Shown here piece by piece: positions 41,963 to 50,298 of a stretch of DNA of 64,000 nt. The notes beneath the pieces are model-generated. The model worked only from the letters and a program-made list of their open reading frames with translations. It was not told the DNA's origin and searched no databases. A program made the translations under genes and the position numbers. This DNA comes from Haloferax sp046557615 (GTDB lineage Archaea; Halobacteriota; Halobacteria; Halobacteriales; Haloferacaceae). The DNA lies in contig NZ_JBKIII010000001.1 in assembly GCF_046557615.1 (NCBI RefSeq), positions 124,001 to 188,000 of the forward strand. The letters run 5' to 3'. The stretch's first letter is position 1; each line of letters starts with the position of its first letter.

Positions 41963-42214
41963 TCAGGCTTCGTCCCAGCGCGAGGCGAACTCTACGAGGC
42001 CGAAGAGAACCCCGAGTGCGACGGCTGAGATAATGATTCCGTACAGGCTTACCGCTAGCGGCGTCGTCGGTACGGAGACGATTCCATAGAGGTCTATCGA
42101 CGTGGCGACTTGCTTCCCGTTCTCGCCGATAAACAATCCCAGAATGCCGGAAATCGCTACGACGCTGAGACCGACGAGGAGGAGGATACGCCGACCACCG
42201 AATCTATCGCTCAC
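41963..42214 (-). CDS. Small membrane protein (DUF7520-like)
   Basis: The 83-residue protein starts MSDRFGGRRILLLVG and has two hydrophobic segments at about 10-28 and 53-75, with a loop rich in Thr and Val between. It looks like the small haloarchaeal membrane family I recall as DUF7520; the function is not known. It lies 43 nt upstream of the other small membrane gene on the same strand and is divergent from the cytidine deaminase gene. Confidence 0.65.
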   Translation of the reverse strand: MSDRFGGRRILLLVGLSVVAISGILGLFIGENGKQVATSIDLYGIVSVPTTPLAVSLYGIIISAVALGVLFGLVEFASRWDEA

Positions 42215-42335
42215 AGCGGCGCGTTAGGACCGAGACGTATAGTCGCTTGCGGCACGCACCGGGGTGTCGAATTGGACTCCCCCGTCCGATGAGAGACGGA
42301 ACGACCAAAACACCCGAAGCCGAATCTGGGATACA

Positions 42336-42758
42336 ATGTCCGATTCTCTCATCGAACTCGCCCGCGACGTACTCGATAACGCCCACGTTCCGTACTCCGA
42401 GTACACCGTCGGGGCCGCCCTCCGAACCACCGACGGCGAGGTTTTCGTCGGCTGCAACATCGAGAACGCGAACTACTCCAACAGCCTCCACGCCGAGGAA
42501 GTCGCCATCGCCGAAGCCGTCAAGAGCGGGTACACTGAGTTCGACCGCCTCGTCGTCACCTCGGGTGCCCGAGACGGCGTGACCCCCTGTGGGATGTGCC
42601 GACAAACGCTCGCGGAGTTCTGCGGCGAAGACCTCGAAGTCGTGTGCGACCTCGGCGACGGCGAGGTTGCGACCTACACGCTCGGTGAGCTTCTGCCGAA
42701 CACGATTTCGCTCGATACACTCGAACAGGCGGCGGAGAAGCGACGGCGAGAGGAATAG
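42336..42758 (+). CDS. cdd: Cytidine deaminase
   Basis: The 140-residue zinc enzyme deaminates cytidine and deoxycytidine to uridine. The zinc site is HAEEVA (His-Ala-Glu with the proton-shuttle Glu) and PCGMCRQ (Cys pair); NIENANY upstream binds the nucleoside. The ATG at 42336 gives the standard length, as an upstream extension to 42264 is not conserved-looking. The product feeds uridine phosphorylase, whose gene at 43480 lies in the same direction after an opposite-strand gene, so the two form a salvage group. Confidence 0.93.
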   Translation: MSDSLIELARDVLDNAHVPYSEYTVGAALRTTDGEVFVGCNIENANYSNSLHAEEVAIAEAVKSGYTEFDRLVVTSGARDGVTPCGMCRQTLAEFCGEDLEVVCDLGDGEVATYTLGELLPNTISLDTLEQAAEKRRREE

Positions 42759-42794
42759 GCGGACATCTCGCGTAACCACTGCTCCCTTCGCGGC

Positions 42795-43328
42795 TCACTC
42801 GTCGTACCGACTGATGTACTCGGATAGCGTCTGAATACTGGGGTGGTCTGCGAGGGAGGGATTGAGATTGCAGATTGTTTCGACGTACTCTCTTGTCTCC
42901 CGAACCAACTCCGAAATCCAGCCGTTCTTCGTCACGACGTGAGTAGAATCCACAGGAATGCGTTGTGATGGGTCACGAACACCACCGATAGTGTGGCATC
43001 CGCTCATCCTCACCGTTTCACTGTCAACCGGTTCGAACACGAGCCACATCGGACCATCATAATATTCGACTACTTGTGATTCGTTTCGAATGATACCTGG
43101 GAGGGCTTCGAACTGGCGGATGAGGTTCCCTGTCATGTAGTCCCCGACTGTGGTCTCTGCACTTCTCCACACGTAGGTTCCGTCCACTTCGATGGTCATC
43201 CCTGTCAGGGGGTTCCAATCTTCTTTTTCGACGACTTGGCTTCGGAATCTGTTGGTGAATCGAATCTGGATATGAATCTCTCGTGTACTGTTGACCATCG
43301 GTCTCCCTCGAATTGCAATATCGTTCAT
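42795..43328 (-). CDS. Hypothetical protein between cdd and udp
   Basis: From ATG 43328 this is a 177-residue protein; longer frames up to 43448 would overlap the udp upstream region. The sequence has a beta-rich start (IAIRGRPMVNSTREIHIQI) and a Trp-rich middle (WLVFEPVD, TYVWRSAET) with no membrane segment or signal. Composition is more basic and less GC-rich than the neighbours, with common AAT/ATA codons. I do not recognise it. It may be acquired DNA inserted between two salvage genes. Confidence 0.6.
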   Translation of the reverse strand: MNDIAIRGRPMVNSTREIHIQIRFTNRFRSQVVEKEDWNPLTGMTIEVDGTYVWRSAETTVGDYMTGNLIRQFEALPGIIRNESQVVEYYDGPMWLVFEPVDSETVRMSGCHTIGGVRDPSQRIPVDSTHVVTKNGWISELVRETREYVETICNLNPSLADHPSIQTLSEYISRYDE

Positions 43329-43479
43329 CTCCGACGCTATCATTATTCCGCTATCGAGAGTTGTGCGACTCTCGTTCGTTATCAAGTTCAGCATCGACAA
43401 ACTGTCAGAGAGTACGCATCCCGACAGACTCACTTTCGACAAACGCAAGAATTTCCACTTTCCCCCTGTGAGTACAGCT

Positions 43480-44298
43480 ATGAACGATAGCGAGGACCCA
43501 AACGCAGAGGTCCAGTATCACCTCGAAGTCGGCCCCGAAGACGTTGCGAACGCCGTGTTGCTCCCCGGCAACCCCGAGCGACTCGACAAAATCACGCCCC
43601 TGTGGGACGGCCACGAAGAACGCGCCTACCACCGCGAGTACCGAACCGCGACGGGCACGTACGACGGCACGCCGATTTCGGTCACTTCGACGGGTATCGG
43701 GAGCCCCTCCGCGGCAATCGCCGTCGAAGAACTCGCACGCGTGGGCGTTGACACCTTCATCCGCGTCGGCTCCTGTGGTGCCATCCAACCCGAGATGGAC
43801 GTCGGAGACCTCGTTATCACCTCCGGTGCGGTCCGACAGGAAGGAACTTCGAAAGAGTACGTCCGCGAGGATTACCCTGCCGTCGCCGACCACGAAGTCG
43901 TCTCTGCACTCGTCGCGGCCGCCGAACGCCTCGGCTACGACTACCACGTCGGGTTGACGATGAGCGCCGACTCCTTCTACGCCGGGCAGGGTCGCCCCGG
44001 ACACGAGGGCTTCCGTGCCGCAGGCTCCGAAGAACTGGTCGAAGAACTCCAGAACGCGAACGTGAAGAACATCGAGATGGAGGCCGCCGCGCTGATGACG
44101 ATTGCCAATATCTACGGCCTTCGCGCTGGTGCAGTCTGTTCTGTCTACGCGAACCGCGTCACCGGTGAGTTCCGAACCGAGGGTGAGTCGCGTGCCGCCG
44201 AAGTCGCCAGCCTCGCCGTCCACCTGCTCGCCAAGATGGACCAGACCAAAGAAGAGGCGGGTGTCGACCACTGGCACCCCGGACTGAGCCTCGACTAA
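43480..44298 (+). CDS. udp: Uridine phosphorylase (nucleoside phosphorylase PNP/UDP family)
   Basis: The 272-residue nucleoside phosphorylase has the family opening LLPGNPERLDKI, the phosphate-binding GIGSPSAAIAVEEL, RVGSCGAIQP and the ribose-binding IEMEAAALMTIA (Glu-Met-Glu). It splits uridine to uracil and ribose-1-phosphate, or a purine nucleoside; the call rests on likeness to Udp. ATG 43480 (MNDSEDPN) is the acidic start. It shares a divergent region with the opposite hypothetical gene and works downstream of cytidine deaminase. Confidence 0.9.
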   Translation: MNDSEDPNAEVQYHLEVGPEDVANAVLLPGNPERLDKITPLWDGHEERAYHREYRTATGTYDGTPISVTSTGIGSPSAAIAVEELARVGVDTFIRVGSCGAIQPEMDVGDLVITSGAVRQEGTSKEYVREDYPAVADHEVVSALVAAAERLGYDYHVGLTMSADSFYAGQGRPGHEGFRAAGSEELVEELQNANVKNIEMEAAALMTIANIYGLRAGAVCSVYANRVTGEFRTEGESRAAEVASLAVHLLAKMDQTKEEAGVDHWHPGLSLD

Positions 44299-44440
44299 CG
44301 GCTCTTTTCGACCACGACTTCGACTAATTGCTAATCTGACTCGTACGTGAAATAACCGACAACCGTCGAACCCGGATTTCGACGAATTTCCTGTTTTTCG
44401 GCGTCTCCGGCCCCGAATCCCCCGCGCGTTTCAAAGCCCA

Positions 44441-44447
44441 TTTATCT
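44441..44447 (+). promoter_or_regulatory. TATA box of the NADH dehydrogenase gene
   Basis: TTTATCT is 25 nt before ATG 44469, a typical leaderless promoter. It follows a 140-nt non-coding gap after udp. Confidence 0.6.
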
Positions 44448-44468
44448 AATGCCTACGGAGTCGGTCAC

Positions 44469-45662
44469 ATGAGTACGCAGGTCGTCGTTGTTGGTGCCGG
44501 GTATGCCGGTGCCGGTGCGGTAAAGCGCCTCGAACAGGACCTCGGTCCAGACGCAGAACTGACGTGGGTTTCCGAGTACGATTACCACCTCGTGCTGCAC
44601 GAGGTCCACCGTTGTATCCGCGACCCGAGCGTCGAGAACAGCATCGCGCTCCCGATTGACGAGGTGAAGGCTCCTGAGACGAATTTCGTCAAGGGTCGTG
44701 CGGCCGATGTCGACACCGACGAGCGCGTCGTCGAACTCGAAGACGGCGACTCCGTGGACTACGACTATCTTCTCGTCGCCATCGGGTCTTCGACCGCCTT
44801 CTTCGGCATCGAGGGTCTCGAAGAGTTCTCGCACCAGCTCAAAGGCCTGGACGACGCCCGCGAAATCCACCAGGACATCAAACAGGCCGCCGCAGACGCC
44901 TCCCGTGACGACCCTGCGAAGGTCATCATCGGCGGTGCCGGTCTCTCCGGCATCCAGACGGCCGCCGAGGTCGCCGAATACCGCGACCTCAACCGCGCTT
45001 CTATCGACATCCAACTCGTCGAAGGGATGGACGAAATCTTCCCCGGTAACGACCCAGAACTGCAGGGTGCGCTTCGCCGCCGTCTCGAAGACCTCGATAT
45101 CGACATCCTGACCGGCGACTTCATCTCCAAGGTCGACGAGGAAATCGTCTACCTCGGTGGCGGTGAAGACGAAGACCCCGAAGAACTCCCGTACGACGTT
45201 CTCGTTTGGACGGGCGGCATCACGGGTCAGCCCGAAGCCTCCGATATCGAACTCGAACAGGACGACCGCTCGCACCGCTTCTTCGCGGAAGACGACTTCC
45301 AGACGAGTGACGACCGCGTCTTCGCAATCGGTGACTGTGCGCTCATCGAACAGGGGACCGACAACGTCGCCCCGCCGACCGCACAGGCCGCCTGGACCGC
45401 CGCTGACGTTGCTGGCGAAAACCTCGCTCGCGCCGTCGAAGGTCGCCCGCTCAAGCGCTGGTCGTTCGAAGACAAGGGGACCGTCATCTCCATCGGCCAC
45501 GACGCCGTCGCTCACGGCGTCAAAGTCCCCGTCTTCGGCGAGGTTCCGATGAACGTCTTCGGCGGTCCCGCCGCTCGCTTCCTCAAGAAGAGCATCGCCG
45601 CGAACTGGATTGCAGACGTGACCTCCTACAACCACGCGCTCTCCGCGTGGAGCGACCTGTAA
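44469..45662 (+). CDS. Type II NADH dehydrogenase-like FAD oxidoreductase
   Basis: The 397-residue flavoprotein has an N-terminal FAD-binding GAGYAGAGAVKRL (residues 9-21), an NAD-binding IIGGAGLSGIQTAAEVAE around residue 160, and a final FAD motif VFAIGDCAL near 280. It lacks transmembrane helices and would pass electrons from NADH to quinone as a membrane-associated enzyme. Haloarchaea lack the classic NADH-input module of complex I, so such an enzyme is expected. It ends in a candidate terminator and is convergent with the HTH regulator. Confidence 0.88.
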   Translation: MSTQVVVVGAGYAGAGAVKRLEQDLGPDAELTWVSEYDYHLVLHEVHRCIRDPSVENSIALPIDEVKAPETNFVKGRAADVDTDERVVELEDGDSVDYDYLLVAIGSSTAFFGIEGLEEFSHQLKGLDDAREIHQDIKQAAADASRDDPAKVIIGGAGLSGIQTAAEVAEYRDLNRASIDIQLVEGMDEIFPGNDPELQGALRRRLEDLDIDILTGDFISKVDEEIVYLGGGEDEDPEELPYDVLVWTGGITGQPEASDIELEQDDRSHRFFAEDDFQTSDDRVFAIGDCALIEQGTDNVAPPTAQAAWTAADVAGENLARAVEGRPLKRWSFEDKGTVISIGHDAVAHGVKVPVFGEVPMNVFGGPAARFLKKSIAANWIADVTSYNHALSAWSDL

Positions 45663-45688
45663 ACCAGGTCTCTACTGGTCGAATCTTT
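45663..45688 (+). terminator. Hairpin with T-run after the NADH dehydrogenase gene
   Basis: ACCAG (45663-45667) pairs with CTGGT (45675-45679) around a seven-base loop, followed by T residues at 45685-45688. It lies directly after the stop codon and before the convergent gene. Confidence 0.45.
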
Positions 45689-45799
45689 TCACAACACCAG
45701 CGCGACAGCGACAGCACTCACCAACGGGTTCGACCCGCTACGTGACGCCTTGGCTCTCGGTGTCCGACAAGCGCTCGAAGAAAAGTGAGAGAAGAGAGA

Positions 45800-46333
45800 T
45801 TAGTGGGCGGGTTCGCCGACAGGTGCCTGCATGTCGTCGATACGGAGGATGAGGATGTTGCTGGTGTCGTCCTTTCCGTCGATAGTCCCATCGACGACGA
45901 GTTTGGAGAGCGGCGTCGGGCCGACGCGAATCTTGTCTCCCTCGTGGAAGTCGCGTACAGAGCCTTGTACGTGAATCTCGGCGCGACACAGTTCCGGGTG
46001 GTGGACGCTAGAGAGGTCGATTTCATCGACGTTTACGCTCTCGACGCGTTCGTCGTTGTGGAAGAGCGGCACGACTGCCGGTTCGTCCATCTTTTCGACA
46101 TCGAGCGCTTCGTAGGCGTTCGCCGTCGGCTTGTAGCCGCCTTTCGGCCCCGGAACGCCCTCCACGAGTTGCAGGGCTTTGAGGCTCTGCATCTGGTTGC
46201 GAATCGTGCCCGGATTGCGGTTGACTTCCGCTGCGATGTCTTCGCCCTTCACTGCATCCTCCGACTGCCGATACAGATTGATGAGTGCAGTGAGGATGGT
46301 TTTCTGACTGGAAGTCAGTTCAATTGACGACAT
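45800..46333 (-). CDS. Winged-helix regulator (Rrf2/COG2524-like)
   Basis: The 177-residue protein has an N-terminal winged helix (SSQKTILTALINLYRQSEDAVKG, broken at the turn, then AEVNRNPGTIRNQMQSLK), followed by a separate C-terminal beta-rich domain (RVGPTPLSKLVVDGTIDGKDD). No Cys cluster is present, so an iron-sulfur sensor is unlikely. The C-terminal domain resembles a regulatory module seen in archaeal HTH proteins of the COG2524 type. It is convergent with the NADH dehydrogenase gene and divergent from the epimerase gene at 46496. Confidence 0.8.
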   Translation of the reverse strand: MSSIELTSSQKTILTALINLYRQSEDAVKGEDIAAEVNRNPGTIRNQMQSLKALQLVEGVPGPKGGYKPTANAYEALDVEKMDEPAVVPLFHNDERVESVNVDEIDLSSVHHPELCRAEIHVQGSVRDFHEGDKIRVGPTPLSKLVVDGTIDGKDDTSNILILRIDDMQAPVGEPAH

Positions 46334-46495
46334 GGAGATTGGTTCGCGGCATACGTCCTTAAATGCGATGGATAACCGTCCGAATTTGATGTTCGTCTAC
46401 TTTGAGAGGCACTCCCGTTCATGAATGTTACTTTTGAATTACCGCCTCGTCTGAGTGTCGATAGACATATCCGAGAGACAGATGTGCGCTGATGT

Positions 46496-47413
46496 ATGAA
46501 CGGTAAACGGGTTCTCGTCACTGGTGGCGCTGGGTTCATCGGGTCAAATCTCGCAAACCACCTCGCGGCGGCGAACGACGTGGTCGCCATCGACGACCTG
46601 TATCTCGGAACACCAGAGAACCTCGATTCGAGCGTGGAGTTCCACGATGTGAGCGTTCTCGACGACGACTTGCCGACCGAAGACGTCGATGTCGTGTTCC
46701 ACCTCGCCGCACTCTCGTCCTACACGATGCACGAAGAGAATCCGACGAAGGGCGCTCGTGTGAACATCGAGGGCTTTGTCAATACGGTCGAACAAGCCCG
46801 GGACGACGGGTGTGAAACGGTCGTCTACGCCTCGACGTCTTCTATCTACGGGTCGCGGACCGAACCGTCACCCGAGAACATGCCGGTCGAAGCACGAACG
46901 GGGTACGAGGCATCGAAACTTGCCCGCGAGCGCTATGCCGAATACTTCCATCACCACTACGACATGCAACTCGCCGGTCTTCGCTTCTTCTCGGTCTATC
47001 AGGGCTTCGGCGGTGCAGAAGCACACAAAGGCGAGTTCGCCAATACGGTGGCGCAGTTCGCCGACAAGATTGCGAGCGGCGAGCGCCCCGAACTGTTCGG
47101 CGATGGGTCACAGACGCGTGATTTTACCCACGTTGACGACATCGTCCGCGGCATCGAACTCGCCGCCGACAACCGCTTGCAGGGCATCTACAACCTCGGA
47201 ACGGGCGAGAGCTACTCGTTCAACACGATGGTCGAGATGATAAACGACGTCCTCGGAACCGACGTCGAACCGGAGTACATCGAGAATCCACTCGACGCGT
47301 ACGTCCACGACACGATGGCCGATTACGAGAAAATCCACGAGGCGACGGGCTGGGAGCCTGAAATCTCGTTCGAAGAGGGCGTCGAACGCGTCTGCAAACC
47401 ATACCTCGACTAA
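46496..47413 (+). CDS. NAD-dependent sugar epimerase/dehydratase
   Basis: The 305-residue extended short-chain dehydrogenase/reductase has the NAD-binding GGAGFIGSNLANHL (residues 9-22), the catalytic Tyr-x3-Lys (GYEASKLARERY) and the FSVYQGFGGAE substrate region. It would act on a nucleotide sugar such as UDP-glucose, feeding surface glycan synthesis; the precise activity is unknown. It is transcribed alone, divergent from the HTH regulator and convergent with the DUF389 gene. Confidence 0.9.
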   Translation: MNGKRVLVTGGAGFIGSNLANHLAAANDVVAIDDLYLGTPENLDSSVEFHDVSVLDDDLPTEDVDVVFHLAALSSYTMHEENPTKGARVNIEGFVNTVEQARDDGCETVVYASTSSIYGSRTEPSPENMPVEARTGYEASKLARERYAEYFHHHYDMQLAGLRFFSVYQGFGGAEAHKGEFANTVAQFADKIASGERPELFGDGSQTRDFTHVDDIVRGIELAADNRLQGIYNLGTGESYSFNTMVEMINDVLGTDVEPEYIENPLDAYVHDTMADYEKIHEATGWEPEISFEEGVERVCKPYLD

Positions 47414-47443
47414 CGTTCTGTCGCCACTTTCGCGCGTGGCTGG

Positions 47444-48760
47444 CTACTGATTCACTCGCTGTTCTTCTTGGAATTCGACGATAACGCCGACCTGTGTTCC
47501 CGTCTCCTCGGTAATCGACTGACTGAGTTGCGTAGCCAAGCCCGGATACGCTGCGTCTTCCGGGCGGCGAACTGTGACGGTCACCTCACGAGGACCGTTC
47601 CCCACACCGAGTGTGTCGAACTCGACACGAATCGACGCGAGGTCGAGTGCCTCGTACTCTGGATTGTCGAGGACGGTCTGGACTGCCCCCGTCGTCTGGT
47701 TCTCGAAGGCGATGTGTGTCGTGAGCAGTGCGCCCGGCCCGAGTGCGGTCACGAGCAGAAACACGAGCGCAACCCACGTCGCCCGGTCCGAGAAGATGGC
47801 TTCGAGTCGCTCGCGCGTCGAGTCGGTGACCTCCCAAAACGTGGGTCGATAGCCGAGATACCACAGCGCGAGTGTGCCAGCGAAGACGATGCCCGCGACG
47901 TTGACTGCGAGCAGGGTAAATGCGCCAATCGCAACCGCCGGAATTAGCCACGCAACCCCGATACCGATAGCCGCGGCCGCTGGGACGGTTGCGGCGGCGA
48001 CGGCGACACCGACGATAGAGACTGGCAGTTCGGTGGCGAGGCCGATTCCTCCCGCCGCACCGGCACAGAGTGCGACGAGGAGGGTCAACAATCCCGGCGA
48101 CGTTCGGCCTGCAATTTGCTCGATAGTGGTCACGCTCAGCATCGTGGGGACGAACTGCGCAGTTTTGAGTCCCCAACCGAGTACTGCCGCGGTCACGATA
48201 GCGACGGTCAAACCGATGATGGTCGAACGAAGCCCCGACCTGAACATGCTGCTCTCGCCCAACGCGAGACCGACACTCCCGGTCAAGGCGGCACCGACCT
48301 GTGGGGCAATCACCATCGACCCGACGACGAGTGCGGGTGAATCGAGTAAGAGGCCCGCAGTTGCAACGAGCGCACTCAGAACTGTCATCCCATAATATGC
48401 AGTCGGTTGCGGGTGCAAATCACGGGCTTTCGTTCGAATCTCTTCGTTCGAGATACGCTCTTCCTCTTCGTCGCCTTCGACGAAGCGGTCGATGAGTTGT
48501 TCGTAGTTGGGTGTCTTCGCCGATTCGGCCGTTCCGATGATGAGGTGTTCTTCTTCGAATCCCGCCGTTTCGAGGGCCTCACGGATGCGGTCTACTGCCT
48601 CTGTGGGGAGCGGAAACACCACGAGATACCTGCTCGTCCCCTCGCCGGATGATTCGGAATCGTACGTCGGCAGAACGACTGGGTCGACGTCTTCTCCCCG
48701 AAGCGCGTCGAGTACGGAATCGAGCGTGTCGCGTTCGACACGGAGTTGGAGCAGGCGCAT
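47444..48760 (-). CDS. DUF389 membrane protein (TIGR00341 type)
   Basis: The 438-residue protein has an N-terminal soluble region of about 110 residues with two ferredoxin-like strands (RLLQLRVERDTLDSVLDAL, and an EEHLIIGTAES section). About six or more membrane helices follow (150-340), including the DSPALVVGSMVIAPQVGAALTGS signature of DUF389. A second soluble domain is at the C-terminus. The function is unknown, and some members are annotated as transport-like. It is divergent from arginase. Confidence 0.88.
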   Translation of the reverse strand: MRLLQLRVERDTLDSVLDALRGEDVDPVVLPTYDSESSGEGTSRYLVVFPLPTEAVDRIREALETAGFEEEHLIIGTAESAKTPNYEQLIDRFVEGDEEEERISNEEIRTKARDLHPQPTAYYGMTVLSALVATAGLLLDSPALVVGSMVIAPQVGAALTGSVGLALGESSMFRSGLRSTIIGLTVAIVTAAVLGWGLKTAQFVPTMLSVTTIEQIAGRTSPGLLTLLVALCAGAAGGIGLATELPVSIVGVAVAAATVPAAAAIGIGVAWLIPAVAIGAFTLLAVNVAGIVFAGTLALWYLGYRPTFWEVTDSTRERLEAIFSDRATWVALVFLLVTALGPGALLTTHIAFENQTTGAVQTVLDNPEYEALDLASIRVEFDTLGVGNGPREVTVTVRRPEDAAYPGLATQLSQSITEETGTQVGVIVEFQEEQRVNQ

Positions 48761-48898
48761 AACTACAGAGACGACGACGACTCGCTAAAATGTGTGTCTC
48801 CGCTGACTCTTTCCCACCCTGAATATTTTTTCAGTGTGATGTGTCCATCTGAGTAGGTGTTTCGATGCCACTAAAGTCCCTCACCGAGAGGGAAAATC

Positions 48899-49798
48899 AT
48901 GGAACGAAACGTGAAAATTTTGGGCGCACCGACCGACTACGGCGCAAACCGCCGTGGCGTCGACATGGGTCCCTCGGCGATTCGATACGCTGGTCTCGCG
49001 GACCAATTGTCGTCCGCAGGCGTATCGGTCGAGGACGCTGGCGACCTGACGGTGCCCCACCTCGCGACCCGCGACCCCGACGCTGGGTCGACGAATGCGA
49101 AGCACCTCCAGGAAGTCAAAGAGGTGACGACCACGCTCGCAGATGCGGTTTCGACGGCCCTCGCAGACGGTTGGACACCACTCGCCCTCGGTGGCGACCA
49201 CTCTATCGCTATCGGGTCGATGGTTGGGAGCGCGCGCGACGCCGACATCGGCGTGGTTTGGTTCGACGCACACGGTGATTTCAACACGCCCGAAACGTCG
49301 CCCTCCGGCAACGTCCACGGCATGCCACTCGCCGCCGCACTCGGCGTCGGTGACTTCGAAGACACCCCGTGGGCGAACGCCGACGGATTGAAACAAGAGA
49401 ACGTCGCCATCGTCGGACTCCGAGACGTCGATAGCACCGAAGCCGCGGCGATTCGCGCCAGCGACATCACGGCCTACACGATGTCAGATATCGACGAACG
49501 CGGCATCGTCGAGGTGACTCGTGATGCGCTCGACGTTGCAACCGACGGCACCGACGGCGTCCACGTCAGCCTCGACCTCGATTGGCTCGACCCCCGCGAA
49601 GCCCCCGGTGTGGGGACGCCTGTTCGCGGCGGTGCGACCTACCGCGAGGCACACGAAGCGATGGAAATCGTCGCCGAGAGCGACGCGATGCGCTCGTTCG
49701 AACTCGTCGAAGTCAACCCGATTCTCGACCAGCACAACGAGACGGCCCAACTCGCAACCGAACTCGCGGCCAGTGCGCTCGGAAAGCGCATCCTCTGA
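48899..49798 (+). CDS. rocF: Arginase-type ureohydrolase
   Basis: The 299-residue binuclear manganese enzyme has the four metal motifs: GGDHSIAIG, FDAHGDFN, SLDLDWLDP and the terminal EVNPILDQHNETAQLA, a signature typical of arginase rather than agmatinase. It hydrolyses arginine to ornithine and urea. A TATA-like CACTAAAG lies about 26 nt before ATG 48899. Its stop overlaps the next start by one base (TGATG), so it is translated with the Nudix gene. Confidence 0.85.
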   Translation: MERNVKILGAPTDYGANRRGVDMGPSAIRYAGLADQLSSAGVSVEDAGDLTVPHLATRDPDAGSTNAKHLQEVKEVTTTLADAVSTALADGWTPLALGGDHSIAIGSMVGSARDADIGVVWFDAHGDFNTPETSPSGNVHGMPLAAALGVGDFEDTPWANADGLKQENVAIVGLRDVDSTEAAAIRASDITAYTMSDIDERGIVEVTRDALDVATDGTDGVHVSLDLDWLDPREAPGVGTPVRGGATYREAHEAMEIVAESDAMRSFELVEVNPILDQHNETAQLATELAASALGKRIL

Positions 49799-50268
49799 TG
49801 TCGGCTCCGAGACAACAACCCGCGCCGCACGACTTGGCCGCTGGTGTCGTCGTCCTCCGCGGCAACTCGGTCCTCGCTGTCTACGAAAAAGACCGCTGGG
49901 GGCTCCCGAAAGGAGGGTCTGAACCCGGTGAGTTCTTCGCCGAAACCGCCGCTCGTGAAGCCGCCGAAGAGACCGGCATCGAAGTCGAAGTGCAGTCGCT
50001 CGCCTTTACGACCGAGATTCGCGGACCGGATAGACGAATTTACCTCCAGCGGTTCTACCACGCCGTCGCAACCGACACGACTGCCGAACCAACGCCGAAC
50101 GACCCCGACGACGAAATCGAGGAAGCAACGTTCCTCCCACTGTCGGAACTCGGGAATCTGCTCACCTACCGCCCGCGCGTCGAACCCCTCCGCCAGTGGC
50201 TCGAAGACCGCAAATCGCGGCATTACACCTACGACTTGACGAAAGAGCCTGCGTCTGTCGAACAGTAA
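49798..50268 (+). CDS. Nudix hydrolase
   Basis: From ATG 49798 this is a 156-residue protein with the Nudix box near residues 38-60 (GSEPGEF and REAAEETGIEVE). Family enzymes split nucleoside diphosphates linked to another moiety; the substrate is not shown by the sequence. The last residues (SRHYTYDLTKEP) are a helix-strand tail found in haloarchaeal members. It overlaps the arginase stop by one base and is convergent with gyrA across a hairpin. Confidence 0.88.
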   Translation: MSAPRQQPAPHDLAAGVVVLRGNSVLAVYEKDRWGLPKGGSEPGEFFAETAAREAAEETGIEVEVQSLAFTTEIRGPDRRIYLQRFYHAVATDTTAEPTPNDPDDEIEEATFLPLSELGNLLTYRPRVEPLRQWLEDRKSRHYTYDLTKEPASVEQ

Positions 50269-50273
50269 CCGAG

Positions 50274-50295
50274 TGAAAAATCCGCGTTTTGCGGA
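50274..50295 (-). terminator. Terminator-like hairpin after gyrA
   Basis: On the minus strand TCCGC pairs with GCGGA around AAAAC (50281-50295), then a run of T (50276-50280). It lies just after the gyrA stop and between convergent genes, and could end transcription of gyrA. Confidence 0.5.
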
Positions 50296-50298
50296 GTG

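Noticed and set aside
48865..49278. Frame starting at ATG 48865
   Set aside because: It overlaps the arginase start in another frame and its sequence is Arg-rich. The TATA-like element lies inside it.
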